Notes under the pieces: model-generated
What the model was told of the DNA's origin: nothing
The model's input: only the letters and a program-made list of their open reading frames with translations
The model's database searches: none
Translations under genes and position numbers: made by a program
From: Shewanella oneidensis MR-1
Lineage (GTDB): Bacteria; Pseudomonadota; Gammaproteobacteria; Enterobacterales; Shewanellaceae
Assembly (NCBI RefSeq): GCF_000146165.2
Contig: NC_004347.2
Coordinates: 3,703,028-3,767,027 of the forward strand
Length of the DNA: 64,000 nucleotides
Direction: 5' to 3'
Shown here: positions 29,322-42,143 of the stretch, piece after piece
Numbering within the stretch: the stretch's first letter is position 1
Layout of the letters: each line of letters starts with the position of its first letter

Positions 29322-29612
29322 ATGAGTCTGAAAAAATCACATAAGAGTTATCCGCAGGCATTTAAAGATGAAGCCGTCTTGATGGTGCTGGAGCAAGGTT
29401 ATAGCGTTGCCGATGCGGCAAAGTCTCTTGGAGTTAGCACGAGCCTGCTTTACAACTGGAAGGAAAAACACGAAGCCCTGCAACAAGGCATCACCTTAGA
29501 AGAGTCTGAGCGTGATGAGTTGAAGCGATTGCGTAGAGAAAACAAAGAATTACGCATGGAGAAAGAAATTCTAAAAAAGGCAAGCGCCTTCTTTGCGAGA
29601 GAAATGAAGTAA
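29322..29612 (+). CDS. IS3-family transposase OrfA
   Basis: A 96-aa protein with an N-terminal helix-turn-helix (YPQAFKDEAVLMVLEQGYSV, AAKSLGVSTSLLYNWKEKH) that binds the IS ends, and a C-terminal leucine-zipper region (DELKRLRRENKELRMEKEIL) for multimerisation. A GAGGT ribosome site precedes the ATG. Near the 3' end an A AAA AAG slippery heptamer (29573-29579) lies in the right phase for -1 frameshifting into OrfB. Confidence 0.93.
   Translation: MSLKKSHKSYPQAFKDEAVLMVLEQGYSVADAAKSLGVSTSLLYNWKEKHEALQQGITLEESERDELKRLRRENKELRMEKEILKKASAFFAREMK
29573..29579 (+). promoter_or_regulatory. Programmed -1 frameshift site (A AAA AAG)
   Basis: The heptamer is in the 0 frame of OrfA as xxA-AAA-AAG. 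After slipping back one base the frame is open without a stop through 29672 and on to 30481, producing the OrfAB fusion transposase. Confidence 0.85.
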
Positions 29613-29671
29613 GATTTCGTTTCATCAAACTGCAATCTCACCTGTTTCCCATAACACTGTTATGTCGAGTA

Positions 29672-30481
29672 ATGAGTGTCAGTAAGTCAGGCTATTACGA
29701 TTGGCATAAACGCCCTGCAAACGTGATAAGCGTTGAAACACTGAAGCTTTATCGCCTTGTTCGACAGCTATTTAAGCAAAGTCGAGGCAGCTTAGGGAAT
29801 CGTGAAATGGTGAAGAAATTGCGCAAGGAAGGCTACCAGGTTGGTCGCTATCTCGTTCGTAAAATTATGCACCGCCTTCGACTCAAAGCAACCCAGCGAT
29901 GTGCTTACAAGGTGACGACACAGCGAAAACACTCAGATGCAGTGGCTGATAACCTGTTAAACATGAACTTTAATCCAGTATCGGCTAATCAGGTCTGGGC
30001 GGGTGACGTGACCTATTTAAAGACGGGTGAAGGCTGGATGTACTTAGCTGTGGTGATGGATTTATATTCACGCCGGATTGTGGGATGGCGCATAGACAAA
30101 CGCATGACCACAGATTTGATATCCAAGGCATTAATAAAAGCCTACAACCTGCGACAACCAGCGCGAGGGCTGGTATTTCACAGTGACCGAGGCTCGCAAT
30201 ATACCAGTAAACAATTCGGTAGGCTGCTATCGAGCTATGGTATCCGAGCCAGCATGGGTGATGTGGGTGCGTGTTGGGATAATGCCGTTGTTGAGCGATT
30301 CTTTGGTAGCTTGAAACACGATTGGATTTTTAAAGTTGCTCAACCAACAAGGGAGTTTATGAAGCAAGATGTGACGGCTTACATCAAATATTACAACTTG
30401 GAGCGACTTCATTCTGCTAATAACGATCTGTCACCTGTAGAGTTTGAGAATTCTCAAGTAAAAGTGTCCAGTTTGGGTTGA
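29672..30481 (+). CDS. IS3-family transposase OrfB
   Basis: The catalytic part of the IS3 transposase, normally made as an OrfAB fusion through the -1 slip at 29573; ATG 29672 would give a 269-aa stand-alone product. It has an HTH_21 region (residues about 25-75) and an rve integrase core with the DDE residues in VWAGDVTYLKTGEGW, VFHSDRGSQYTS and WDNAVVERFFGSLKHDW. No internal stop is present, so the element looks intact. Confidence 0.93.
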   Translation: MSVSKSGYYDWHKRPANVISVETLKLYRLVRQLFKQSRGSLGNREMVKKLRKEGYQVGRYLVRKIMHRLRLKATQRCAYKVTTQRKHSDAVADNLLNMNFNPVSANQVWAGDVTYLKTGEGWMYLAVVMDLYSRRIVGWRIDKRMTTDLISKALIKAYNLRQPARGLVFHSDRGSQYTSKQFGRLLSSYGIRASMGDVGACWDNAVVERFFGSLKHDWIFKVAQPTREFMKQDVTAYIKYYNLERLHSANNDLSPVEFENSQVKVSSLG

Positions 30482-30496
30482 CCAGTACACACTACC

Positions 30497-30504
30497 CAAA
30501 CTGC
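30497..30504. repeat. 8-bp target duplication of the IS256 element (right)
   Basis: CAAACTGC, identical to 26611-26618 on the cpdB side. Confidence 0.85.
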
Positions 30505-30511
30505 TCTCTCG

Positions 30512-30541
30512 AGAAAAGGCTCCCAGCGAGCCTTTTCTTTT
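30512..30541 (+). terminator. Probable original cpdB terminator, displaced by the IS cluster
   Basis: AGAAAAGGCTC / GAGCCTTTTCT stem with a short CCAGC-type loop and a T run. If the IS cluster is removed at its duplication, this hairpin falls about 17 bases after the cpdB stop. Confidence 0.75.
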
Positions 30542-30648
30542 ACCCGCATTCTAGCCAATTACAGGCATATCCTACCGTGTAAACGTGATTTTGTGTTACT
30601 GGTAATATCACTTATCATTAAGGCGTGATATCAACCAAGAGAAAGCCT

Positions 30649-31287
30649 ATGAAACCCAGTTCAATCCTGTTAGCCTCAGTCATTCTGCTCACCAGTCTTC
30701 AACCCGCAAGTGCAGAAGTGATCTTACAGCTTCCAAGCGATGTAGAATTATTAACTGTCAATGGCCAAAAACCATTAGGCGCAGCTCCTATCACCCTTAG
30801 CAACGGATTGAACCAAATTAGCTTTCGCTATAATGCACTATATCGACAACAAGCTAATTCAGTGAAATATCAATCCGATGTATTGATCATTCGCTTTAAT
30901 GAAGTCGATCAACAACTCCAGCTTGAATTACCAAGTATCAACTCAGCTAAAAGTGCAAAACAATTTGATAAGTCCCCCACACTCAAACTTGTGAATAAGC
31001 ACAACCAATCCGTACACTTTGACCAAGATAAATTAGTAAAAAATGGTCTACAGATAGGACGAAACTTCGAGCAGGAAATCTTTCAATACAACCAAGGGCA
31101 ACATCCAGCCTCATTAACGTTAATGGCAGAGCGATCCACACCTCAAGCATCATCTCCTATGACGAATAACACTGTAACGCCTAATACGCCAACTCAAGCC
31201 GAAATCAGCCATATGCTGGATTATTGGTATCACCTCGCCGATGACGTTACTAAAGCAAAGTTCAAAGCCAAAATTAATGGGCAATAA
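30649..31287 (+). CDS. DUF2057 (YccT-like) periplasmic protein
   Basis: A 212-aa secreted protein with a signal peptide (SILLASVILLTSLQPASA, cleavage about residue 22) and similarity to E. coli YccT: ILQLPSDVELLTVNGQK, the central NQISFRYN and VLIIRFNE strands and a C-terminal MLDYWYHLADDVTKAKF. YccT has been linked to envelope and curli control in enterics, but the role here is unknown. ATG 30649 is chosen since the signal peptide begins there; an upstream ATG 24 bases earlier would add a charged tail. Single gene next to the IS cluster. Confidence 0.83.
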   Translation: MKPSSILLASVILLTSLQPASAEVILQLPSDVELLTVNGQKPLGAAPITLSNGLNQISFRYNALYRQQANSVKYQSDVLIIRFNEVDQQLQLELPSINSAKSAKQFDKSPTLKLVNKHNQSVHFDQDKLVKNGLQIGRNFEQEIFQYNQGQHPASLTLMAERSTPQASSPMTNNTVTPNTPTQAEISHMLDYWYHLADDVTKAKFKAKINGQ

Positions 31288-31349
31288 GCTTATTCGTTAA
31301 GTTTTGCGCAGCACCAAACTAGCATGTCACGCTAACCCCAATACAGAAT

Positions 31350-31375
31350 AGAGCAGCCTGGGTTGCTCTTTTTAT
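31350..31375 (+). terminator. Terminator of the DUF2057 gene
   Basis: AGAGCAGCC / GGTTGCTCT stem (one mismatch or wobble) followed by TTTTTATT, about 60 bases after the stop. Confidence 0.7.
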
Positions 31376-31483
31376 TGGCCTGATGTTATGCGCCTAAATT
31401 CTTCAGGGTAACCCAATATGAAATGGTGTTTAAGGGAGAATATAAAAGTTAAACAAGCAGAAACCGAAAACACTAAATACAAA

Positions 31484-31509
31484 AAAGCCAGCTTATTAAG
31501 CTGACTTTA
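31484..31509 (-). terminator. Second hairpin behind the rRNA operon
   Basis: AAAGCCAGCTTA / TAAGCTGACTTT stem (one mismatch); on the minus strand it ends in GGCTTTTTTG, placing it as a backup terminator after the 5S fragment at 31555. Confidence 0.7.
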
Positions 31510-31554
31510 TGCTCTCTTACAAGACGGTTTACCTTCACTTTTAGTGAAATCAAA

Positions 31555-31578
31555 TTAGGCGCTTGGCGATGACCTACT
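31555..31578 (-). pseudogene. 5S rRNA 3'-end fragment
   Basis: The 24 bases here are identical to 31824-31847, i.e. the last bases of the intact 5S gene plus its immediate 3' flank. The rest of a 5S gene does not follow; similarity stops abruptly. It is best read as the tail of a second 5S gene that was lost or replaced. Confidence 0.75.
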
Positions 31579-31776
31579 TTCTGTTATCCCCGAAGGGGAT
31601 AGATGGGGGCGAGTCATCATTGCCTAAAATGCACAGCATTTTGATGTGTCGCGCGGAGCAATGTATTGCGCAGCTGGGTATCCCGCTTAGCGGCGGGCGG
31701 CCGCCAAGGATGGTGGAAGTGTCAATATTGGAGGAACATTTATTGACCGACATCGAGGTAGCTTTTCGCGAAGCGT
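31579..31776 (-). other. Hairpin-rich segment between the rrn terminator and a 5S fragment
   Basis: About 200 bases with no convincing gene. Perfect hairpins occur at 31585-31601 (TATCCCC / GGGGATA, 3-base loop) and 31626-31642 (AAAATGC / GCATTTT), and a GC-rich CCGC-TTA-GCGG stem near 31682. An open frame across the segment runs through the 5S fragment and the terminator, so I do not call it coding. It could be a structured RNA made by read-through or a remnant of a mobile element. Confidence 0.5.
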
Positions 31777-31823
31777 ATAAACAAAAAAGCCCTAGCGGTT
31801 TAGGCTAGGGCTTTTTTGTTTAT
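31777..31823. terminator. rRNA operon terminator
   Basis: A 20-bp perfect stem (arms 31777-31796 and 31804-31823) with core AAAAAAGCCCTAGC / GCTAGGGCTTTTTT, immediately behind the 5S gene on the minus strand. Confidence 0.93.
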
Positions 31824-31829
31824 TTAGGC

Positions 31830-31946
31830 GCTTGGCGATGACCTACTCTCACATGGGGAGACCCCACACTACCATCGGCGCGATTGCGTTTCACTTCTGA
31901 GTTCGGGATGGGATCAGGTGGGACCACAATGCTATTGTCACCAAGC
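31830..31946 (-). rRNA. rrf: 5S ribosomal RNA
   Basis: About 117 bases; on the minus strand it runs from GCTTGGTGACAATAGC to GTCATCGCCAAGC, with the conserved CCCATCCCGAACTCAGAAGTG core and complementary ends. Third gene of the rrn operon; ends estimated to within a few bases. Confidence 0.95.
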
Positions 31947-32149
31947 AAATTCGGTTTTAACAAGACTCGAGAGCGCACTGCGTGCTGCTAGGTCCTAGAA
32001 CCTACTCTTGTCTTATTTATTAATTTAGAAAGCTGTATTGAGTATCACTTCTTAAGTGTTTGTATTCGTCTAAGTACTGTACGACCTCCAGGGAAGGAGG
32101 AAGTACTGGAAAATGTCTGGAACATTTTCAGTAAAACCCATCTGGGTTG
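31947..32149 (-). other. 23S-5S spacer of the rRNA operon
   Basis: About 200 bases with no tRNA. Hairpins are seen, including AAAATGT-CTGGA-ACATTTT at 32111-32129. The bases next to the 23S 3' end (ACCCATCTGGGTTGTATGG) are complementary to the 5' flank at 35041 onward, forming the usual long-range processing stem. Confidence 0.7.
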
Positions 32150-35043
<2,894 letters not shown>

Positions 35044-35354
35044 ATACAACCCAAATGAGTTTCACATCACTTGCGTCGTTGCGACCAGCTGGTTTTACTT
35101 GTCTCATCTTCGACCAAGAAGATGGACTCGCCTTAGACTTGAATATTCAAGACACTTAAAAAGTGTGTTAAGAACTCAATTTTTTTCGTATTAACACAAC
35201 GACAGACATCATTGTGTTAATTACTATCAGCTTTCCAAATTGTTAAAGAACAATGCTTACCGGCTCGCGGTGCATGTCGCTCTCCCTTCCCTTACAGGAA
35301 GTTCAACAAGCCATCTGTGTGAACACTCAACAAACATCAAGTTAGTCGTATAGG
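35044..35354 (-). other. 16S-23S spacer without tRNA genes
   Basis: 311 bases. I see neither tRNA-Glu nor the Ile/Ala pair that often sits here. A boxA antitermination sequence is present (35241-35252), and TTAACACAACGAC / GTGTTAAT repeats can fold. Confidence 0.8.
35241..35252 (-). promoter_or_regulatory. boxA antitermination site in the 16S-23S spacer
   Basis: Minus strand TGTTCTTTAACA, one base from the consensus TGCTCTTTAACA. Confidence 0.85.
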
Positions 35355-36897
<1,543 letters not shown>

Positions 36898-37110
36898 AAG
36901 TTTTGGTGTTTCCGAAGAAACGGCTCAATGAATTCTGTCATTTGTTTCCGCCATCTCTTCATAAAGAGAAGAAAGCGAAACCAAAATTATGTACATATTG
37001 CTATGAACACTCGTCATCATTGATTTAATTCTTTGATTACTCGCCAAACGGCAGAGTAATTTCGATTAACTCAACACCTGTGAGTGCCCACACAGATTTC
37101 TTGTTTAGAT

Positions 37111-37122
37111 TGTTAAAGAGCA
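37111..37122 (-). promoter_or_regulatory. boxA antitermination site in the rrn leader
   Basis: Minus strand TGCTCTTTAACA, a perfect match to the boxA consensus, about 215 bases before the 16S gene. Confidence 0.9.
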
Positions 37123-37191
37123 TCTCAGTCTCATCAGAGAACCTGAGCACCACACTGGGCGATTAACGCTTCCAGTTGGCTAGGGCTGCGT

Positions 37192-37219
37192 ATTCTACGC
37201 ATTTCCCTTGTCGCGTCAA
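37192..37219 (-). promoter_or_regulatory. rRNA operon promoter P2
   Basis: Minus strand TTGACG (37219-37214), 16-base spacer, TAGAAT (37197-37192), followed by ACGCAGCCC. Confidence 0.88.
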
Positions 37220-37338
37220 GGCGTTTTTGCAAACTTCTTGGCGCTTTCGAATCAACTGCACATTTTGCATTCGATTCACACTGAAACCGCATCCGCAACC
37301 GCATCCGCTTTCGCTGCCTGCCGTGTCAGTGGATGCGC

Positions 37339-37366
37339 ATTATAGGCAGCTGAATTTTTTGTGCAA
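37339..37366 (-). promoter_or_regulatory. rRNA operon promoter P1
   Basis: Minus strand TTGCAC (37366-37361), 16-base spacer, consensus TATAAT (37344-37339), then a GC-rich discriminator GCGCATCC typical of stringently controlled promoters. An A/T-rich stretch upstream (TTAATTAAAAAATCCC in complement) could be an UP element. The next 290 bases to pssA hold nothing else I can name. Confidence 0.87.
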
Positions 37367-37665
37367 GGGATTTTTTAATTAAAGAGCTCGCTCGCACAAA
37401 TAACCAGCAAAACATTCTTTGTTGGTGAAATATGCGCCAAATTTACTGATTAGGTTAATGAGTTTGGCATATAGACAATATATGTGCAGGGAATTCTATA
37501 GATCGAATAACCTTAAGGAACGAATCTTTAACACTTTCGCATATAAAGAGTAGATGTACTTGAATAGGTTTAACGTTACGGTTCAAGATACTGTTCATCT
37601 TGAACCGTCAGCCTCACTGCTTAAGGTTGACTACTAACTTATGAGTAATCGAAAAGTCTTTTAGA

Positions 37666-38475
37666 TTATGGTTTTTCACCGGAGTTGATTGAACTCTTAT
37701 TTTCTTTAATCTCTTTGCCTTGTTCATCATCGCCAACAATATGAGCCACTTTTAGTTTTCGAACTGTACGAATAGTAACCACAGGACCTGAGATAGCATA
37801 AAGGTAAAAACCTATACAGAGGATTAACGCAGGCTGCACCGAAACCACCACAAATATGCCCACAAGCAATAGAATGACGATAAAGTTCACTTTGCCGCGC
37901 CAGTCGATCTCTTTGAAGGAATGGTAACGGAAATTACTCACCATTAATAAGCCTGTAGTAGCAGTGATCAATCCTGCAATCCAACTGATATTTTTACCAT
38001 CGAGACTATATTGGTTACCGAGCCAGATACTACCCGCAATTACCGCTGCAGCTGCTGGACTGGCGAGCCCTTGAAAGTAACGTTTATCCGCAACTCCCAC
38101 TTGAGTGTTGAAACGTGCGAGCCTTAATGCTGCCCCCGCGCAATAGATAAACGCCGCCAACCAACCGACTTTGCCTAAATCCGCCAAGGCCCAATTATAG
38201 GCGAGTAGTGCTGGTGCCATCCCAAAGGACACCATATCAGCCATGCTGTCGTACTCGGCACCAAAGTCACTTTGAGTATTAGTCAACCTTGCCACTCGCC
38301 CATCGAGACCATCACATATCATGGCCACAAAAATCGCGATCGCAGCCGCTTCGAAGTTAGCATTCATAGAGGCAATCACAGCATAGAAACCGGAAAACAA
38401 TCCTGCAGTCGTGAATAAATTCGGCAGTAAATAGATACCTTTATTCTTTACTGTTTGATTAGAAGAATTTTGCAT
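37666..38475 (-). CDS. pssA: CDP-diacylglycerol--serine O-phosphatidyltransferase
   Basis: Phosphatidylserine synthase (269 aa), which makes phosphatidylserine from CDP-diacylglycerol and serine, the precursor of phosphatidylethanolamine. It is the integral-membrane CDP-alcohol phosphotransferase type: motif DGLDGRVARLTNTQSDFG with D-x3-D (EYDSMADMVSFG) at about 58-85, and about 8 hydrophobic segments. This differs from the peripheral PLD-type PssA of E. coli. The C-terminal tail is charged (EQGKEIKENKSS). Divergent from the DUF4124 gene; the ribosome site is weak. Confidence 0.93.
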   Translation of the reverse strand: MQNSSNQTVKNKGIYLLPNLFTTAGLFSGFYAVIASMNANFEAAAIAIFVAMICDGLDGRVARLTNTQSDFGAEYDSMADMVSFGMAPALLAYNWALADLGKVGWLAAFIYCAGAALRLARFNTQVGVADKRYFQGLASPAAAAVIAGSIWLGNQYSLDGKNISWIAGLITATTGLLMVSNFRYHSFKEIDWRGKVNFIVILLLVGIFVVVSVQPALILCIGFYLYAISGPVVTIRTVRKLKVAHIVGDDEQGKEIKENKSSINSGEKP

Positions 38476-38565
38476 ACACTTATAGAGCTATGAACAGAAA
38501 TGGAAGTAGGCTTCAAGATAGCATATTTTACAATCATGTCGATGATGCCCTTAGGGATGATTTTT

Positions 38566-39030
38566 ATGTTAAAGAAAGCAAATTTGAGCGCAGTGTTATT
38601 AAGTATTGTCTGCATGGCACTGCTAACGCCCTCCGTTTTGGCAAGTGTCATTTACACTTGGGTGGATGAAAATGGGGTCACCCATTACAGTCAACAACCA
38701 CCGACTCAGGAACAACAAAAAGCACAGCAGTTGTATAGTGAGGATCTTGAGCCAAGTAAAATCGGCTATGTGGCCCCCGTAAAAACAGCTGCGCCAGCAG
38801 AAATATCAGAATCTGAAAAGTCTGCAGCCTTAATCAAAGAGAAAGACGCTAAGCAAGCTCAAGCTATTTGTGAAAATGCAAAGCATAATTTAGATGTGCT
38901 GATGACTCACACTAAACTCACTCGTCAAGAAGAGGGGAATAATGACCCCGTTGCGATGACTGAAGAAGAGCGCCTAGCGGCAATTACAGAAAATCAGCAA
39001 CGGATTACACTTTTCTGCGATAAAAAATAA
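38566..39030 (+). CDS. DUF4124 domain-containing exported protein
   Basis: A 154-aa protein with a signal peptide (LSAVLLSIVCMALLTPSVLA) followed directly by a DUF4124 domain (VIYTWVDENGVTHYSQQPP) and a Gln/Lys/Glu-rich helical tail with two cysteines. DUF4124 is a small beta domain common in exported proteins; function unknown. ATG 38566 with AGGG about 10 bases upstream is chosen since the signal peptide begins there; the frame is open 22 codons further back. It converges on clpB, with a MITE-like element in between. Confidence 0.83.
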   Translation: MLKKANLSAVLLSIVCMALLTPSVLASVIYTWVDENGVTHYSQQPPTQEQQKAQQLYSEDLEPSKIGYVAPVKTAAPAEISESEKSAALIKEKDAKQAQAICENAKHNLDVLMTHTKLTRQEEGNNDPVAMTEEERLAAITENQQRITLFCDKK

Positions 39031-39040
39031 GCTAAACACT

Positions 39041-39318
39041 TAGGGTGTGTTGACGTTTCGAGATTACATTTTGTTCGCTCTGGCAAGCTCGTGTTCACGA
39101 AACGAGGAATGATGTGTCGTTATTCTACTCAAATGACGAGCGACTCTGATGACAGAAAGTAAGAGCAAGGGCTTGCCAACCCTTCGGGCAGCATTTGGCT
39201 GCGTTTATGCCGCCTTATCGTCCGTTTATGTAGAATAACTACACCGCACGGACTTTGCCTTGCATAAACACCAGTCAAATTGCTGTAAAAATAACCCTGA
39301 AACGTCAACACGCCCTAG
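39041..39318. mobile_element. MITE-like element, about 278 bp
   Basis: Terminal inverted repeats TAGGGTGTGTTGACGTTTC (left, 39041-39059) and, as complement of the right end, TAGGGCGTGTTGACGTTTC, one mismatch in 19. The interior has no gene and several short palindromes. Ends in TA on both sides, suggesting a TA target. Unrelated in sequence to the element at 13194. Confidence 0.72.
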
Positions 39319-39375
39319 GTAGACTCCCATAAAAAATCGCACAAAAGTCTCTAATGTAACCCACTAAAAATAGAT

Positions 39376-39407
39376 AAAAAAACCGAAGTCTTGGACTTCG
39401 GTTTTTT
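39376..39407. terminator. Bidirectional terminator between DUF4124 and clpB
   Basis: AAAAAACCGAAGTC / GACTTCGGTTTTTT stem with a 3-base loop, T runs on both strands. Confidence 0.92.
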
Positions 39408-39451
39408 GTTTTGCTCTCAAGATAGTTACCACCGCACGGTTTTGAGCAATG

Positions 39452-42025
39452 TTATTGCTCAAATACCAGTTCACCATCCACACAGCTGACCTTGATAGGT
39501 TTGCCGGGTAGCAAATCACCACGCAGTAGTTTTTGCGCTAGCGGATTTTCCATCTCTTGTTGCAAGGCTCGTTTTAGTGGTCTTGCACCATAGACAGGGT
39601 CGAAACCAATTTCTGCGATCAACGATAATGCCTCGTCGGTGATCTCCAGGGTATAGTCTTTCTCTGCCAAACGCTTACGCAATGAAGCAATTTGGATAGA
39701 AGCAATATGCTTGATATTTTCTGCATCCAAGGGATGGAATACCACAGACTCATCGATCCGGTTTAAGAACTCGGGTCTAAAGCTATGGGTCACCACATTC
39801 ATCACCGCGCTCTTCATTTCGCTGTAACTTAAATGGCCGAATCCTTCTTGGATAATGTCGGAACCTAAGTTCGAGGTCATGATGATCACCGTATTTCTAA
39901 AGTCGACAGTGCGACCTTGACCATCGGTTAAGCGGCCATCATCCAATACTTGCAGCAAAATGTTGAACACGTCAGGGTGCGCCTTTTCCACCTCATCGAG
40001 CAAAATCACTGAATAAGGCTTACGACGAACTGCTTCAGTTAAGTAACCGCCCTCTTCATAACCAACATATCCAGGAGGAGCACCAACCAAACGTGAAACT
40101 GCATGTTTTTCCATAAACTCGGACATGTCGATGCGCACTAAGGCTGATTCACTATCAAATAAGAATCTAGCTAACGACTTACACAGCTCAGTTTTACCCA
40201 CACCAGTTGGTCCTAAAAACAGGAACGAACCAATCGGGCGATTTGGATCGGCAAGCCCAGCTCGGCTGCGACGAATCGCATTGGCGACCGCATCTACAGC
40301 TTCATTTTGGCCAATCACACGCTCATGTAATGCCACTTCCATCTGCAACAGTTTTTCACGCTCGCCTTCGAGCATCTTAGACACAGGAATACCCGTTGCC
40401 TTAGACAATACTTCGGCAATTTCTAAGTCGGTGACTTTATTACGCAGCAGGGTCATATCCTGCATTTCAGCTTGCGATGCTAAATCCAGCTGCTTTTCAA
40501 GCTCTGGAATGCGGCCATATTGCAATTCAGACATACGAGTTAAATCACCTGCGCGGCGCGCGACTTCTAAGTCCAGCCGCGCTTGTTCCAAATCGGCTTT
40601 AATATGCTGAGTACCAGCAAGGGCAGCCTTTTCGGTACGCCAGATTTCGCTCAGCTCAGAAGCCTTAGCTTCAACGTCACGCAATTCCTCTTGCAAATGA
40701 TCTAGCCTTCGACGACTCGCCTCATCATTTTCTTTGGCTAACGCTTGCTCCTCCAGTTTGAGCTGGATAGCACGACGTTCGAGCCTGTCGAGGGATTCAG
40801 GCTTGGAATCCATCTGCATACGGATGCTCGATGCCGCTTCGTCAATTAAATCGATGGCTTTATCAGGTAATTTACGATCCGACACATAACGGTGCGACAT
40901 CGTCGCCGCCGCCACAATCGCTGGATCGGTAATTTCCACATGGTGATGCAGCTCATAACGCTCTTTCAAGCCACGCAAAATCGCGATGGTGTCTTCAACG
41001 CTTGGCTCATCCACTAATACTTTTTGGAAACGACGCTCAAGGGCGGCATCTTTTTCAATATATTGGCGATACTCGTCGAGAGTAGTAGCCCCTACGCAGT
41101 GGAGATCGCCACGAGCCAAAGCAGGTTTTAACATATTGCCCGCATCCATTGCGCCATCGCCCTTGCCCGCGCCCACCATAGTGTGTAGCTCGTCGATAAA
41201 GAGGATCACTTGGCCTTCTTCCTGCGCCAGCTCGTTAAGCACGGCTTTTAAACGCTCCTCGAACTCTCCCCGGTATTTAGCGCCCGCAATTAATGCCCCC
41301 ATATCTAAGGATAAAACACGTTTATTTTTAATACCTTCAGGTACTTCACCGTTCACAATCCGCTGAGCAAGCCCTTCGACAATGGCCGTTTTACCCACCC
41401 CAGGCTCACCAATAAGCACAGGGTTATTTTTAGTTCGACGTTGCAAGACTTGAATCGTGCGACGAATTTCATCATCACGGCCAATCACAGGATCGAGTTT
41501 GCCCTGCTCAGCACGTTCAGTAAGATCGACGGTAAACTTTTTCAGCGCTTGGCGTTGATCTTCCGCATTGGGATCATCCACTTTTTGCCCACCACGCACT
41601 TGCTCAATGGTTTGTTCCATCAGCTCTTTGGTCGCGCCGGATTTTTTGAGGCATTGCGCTAGTGCATCGCAGCCCTCAAGCGCCGCGAGAACGAACAATT
41701 CGCTGGAGATATATTTGTCTTTACGCTTTTGCGCCAATTTATCGCAAAGGTTTAATAAACGAATTAACCCTTGGGATAACTGTACATCGCCGCCAGTGCC
41801 TTCAACTTGGGGAAGACGCTCAAGCTCTTGGCTCAAAAGCGAACGCAATGCACTCACCCGAATACCAGCTTGGGTTAATAAAGGATGGATAGAACCAGAA
41901 TCCTGGTTGAGCAGCGCCATCATCAAATGTAGCGGTTCGATAAACTGATGATCACGCCCAAGAGCTAACGACTGGGCATCTGAGATGGCAAGCTGAAATT
42001 TATTGGTCATACGATCGAGTCGCAT
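39452..42025 (-). CDS. clpB: ATP-dependent disaggregase ClpB
   Basis: ClpB (857 aa), the Hsp100 hexameric disaggregase that works with DnaK to rescue aggregated proteins. It has the N domain ([18 protein letters not shown]), AAA-1 (Walker A GEPGVGKT, Walker B FIDELHT), a middle coiled coil (about 410-525) and AAA-2 ([16 protein letters not shown]). Full-length against the E. coli protein. The ATG has AGGAGG 5 bases upstream; an internal start for the short ClpB form is possible. A sigma-32-type promoter lies about 50 bases upstream. Confidence 0.98.
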   Translation of the reverse strand: MRLDRMTNKFQLAISDAQSLALGRDHQFIEPLHLMMALLNQDSGSIHPLLTQAGIRVSALRSLLSQELERLPQVEGTGGDVQLSQGLIRLLNLCDKLAQKRKDKYISSELFVLAALEGCDALAQCLKKSGATKELMEQTIEQVRGGQKVDDPNAEDQRQALKKFTVDLTERAEQGKLDPVIGRDDEIRRTIQVLQRRTKNNPVLIGEPGVGKTAIVEGLAQRIVNGEVPEGIKNKRVLSLDMGALIAGAKYRGEFEERLKAVLNELAQEEGQVILFIDELHTMVGAGKGDGAMDAGNMLKPALARGDLHCVGATTLDEYRQYIEKDAALERRFQKVLVDEPSVEDTIAILRGLKERYELHHHVEITDPAIVAAATMSHRYVSDRKLPDKAIDLIDEAASSIRMQMDSKPESLDRLERRAIQLKLEEQALAKENDEASRRRLDHLQEELRDVEAKASELSEIWRTEKAALAGTQHIKADLEQARLDLEVARRAGDLTRMSELQYGRIPELEKQLDLASQAEMQDMTLLRNKVTDLEIAEVLSKATGIPVSKMLEGEREKLLQMEVALHERVIGQNEAVDAVANAIRRSRAGLADPNRPIGSFLFLGPTGVGKTELCKSLARFLFDSESALVRIDMSEFMEKHAVSRLVGAPPGYVGYEEGGYLTEAVRRKPYSVILLDEVEKAHPDVFNILLQVLDDGRLTDGQGRTVDFRNTVIIMTSNLGSDIIQEGFGHLSYSEMKSAVMNVVTHSFRPEFLNRIDESVVFHPLDAENIKHIASIQIASLRKRLAEKDYTLEITDEALSLIAEIGFDPVYGARPLKRALQQEMENPLAQKLLRGDLLPGKPIKVSCVDGELVFEQ

Positions 42026-42074
42026 ACAGCCTCCTAAAACTCACAAATAAGGTACAACATTTTGTTAGTTAGAA

Positions 42075-42102
42075 AGATGGGGGCTATTTAACCAAATTCA
42101 AG
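42075..42102 (-). promoter_or_regulatory. Sigma-32 (heat shock) promoter of clpB
   Basis: Minus strand CTTGAA (42102-42097), 14-base spacer, CCCCATCT (42082-42075), an excellent match to the RpoH consensus. Confidence 0.9.
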
Positions 42103-42143
42103 CTATATGGCTAGAAATTAATACAAACTGTAGGGAAATAAAC

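Larger units (their letters stand above)
29255..30489 (+). mobile_element. IS3-family insertion sequence (1235 bp)
   Basis: Terminal repeats TGTTCTGGTC...GGACACTT (left) and TGTACTGGTC...GGACACTT (complement of right end) bound two overlapping-frame transposase genes. A 3-bp duplication CAC (29252-29254 and 30490-30492) flanks it, as usual for IS3. It is inserted within the right terminal repeat of IS256 copy 1: joining the flanks gives TATGAACAC-TACC, exactly the end seen in copy 2. Confidence 0.9.
26619..30496 (-). mobile_element. IS256-family element, copy 1, carrying two nested IS insertions
   Basis: The element begins GAGGGCGTTCA and ends (complement) GGTAGTGTTCA, both followed inward by AATTCTGTGTCA after one base, giving 24-bp imperfect terminal repeats. 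The right terminus matches base for base the start of the second copy at 63311. An IS10-like element interrupts its transposase and an IS3-family element interrupts its right terminal repeat. Subtracting both leaves about 1.29 kb, a normal IS256 size. It is flanked by an 8-bp duplication. Confidence 0.88.

Noticed and set aside
31563..31808. An 81-codon open frame behind the 5S gene
   Set aside because: It starts in the 5S fragment and ends in the rrn terminator; its residues follow hairpins, not a protein family.
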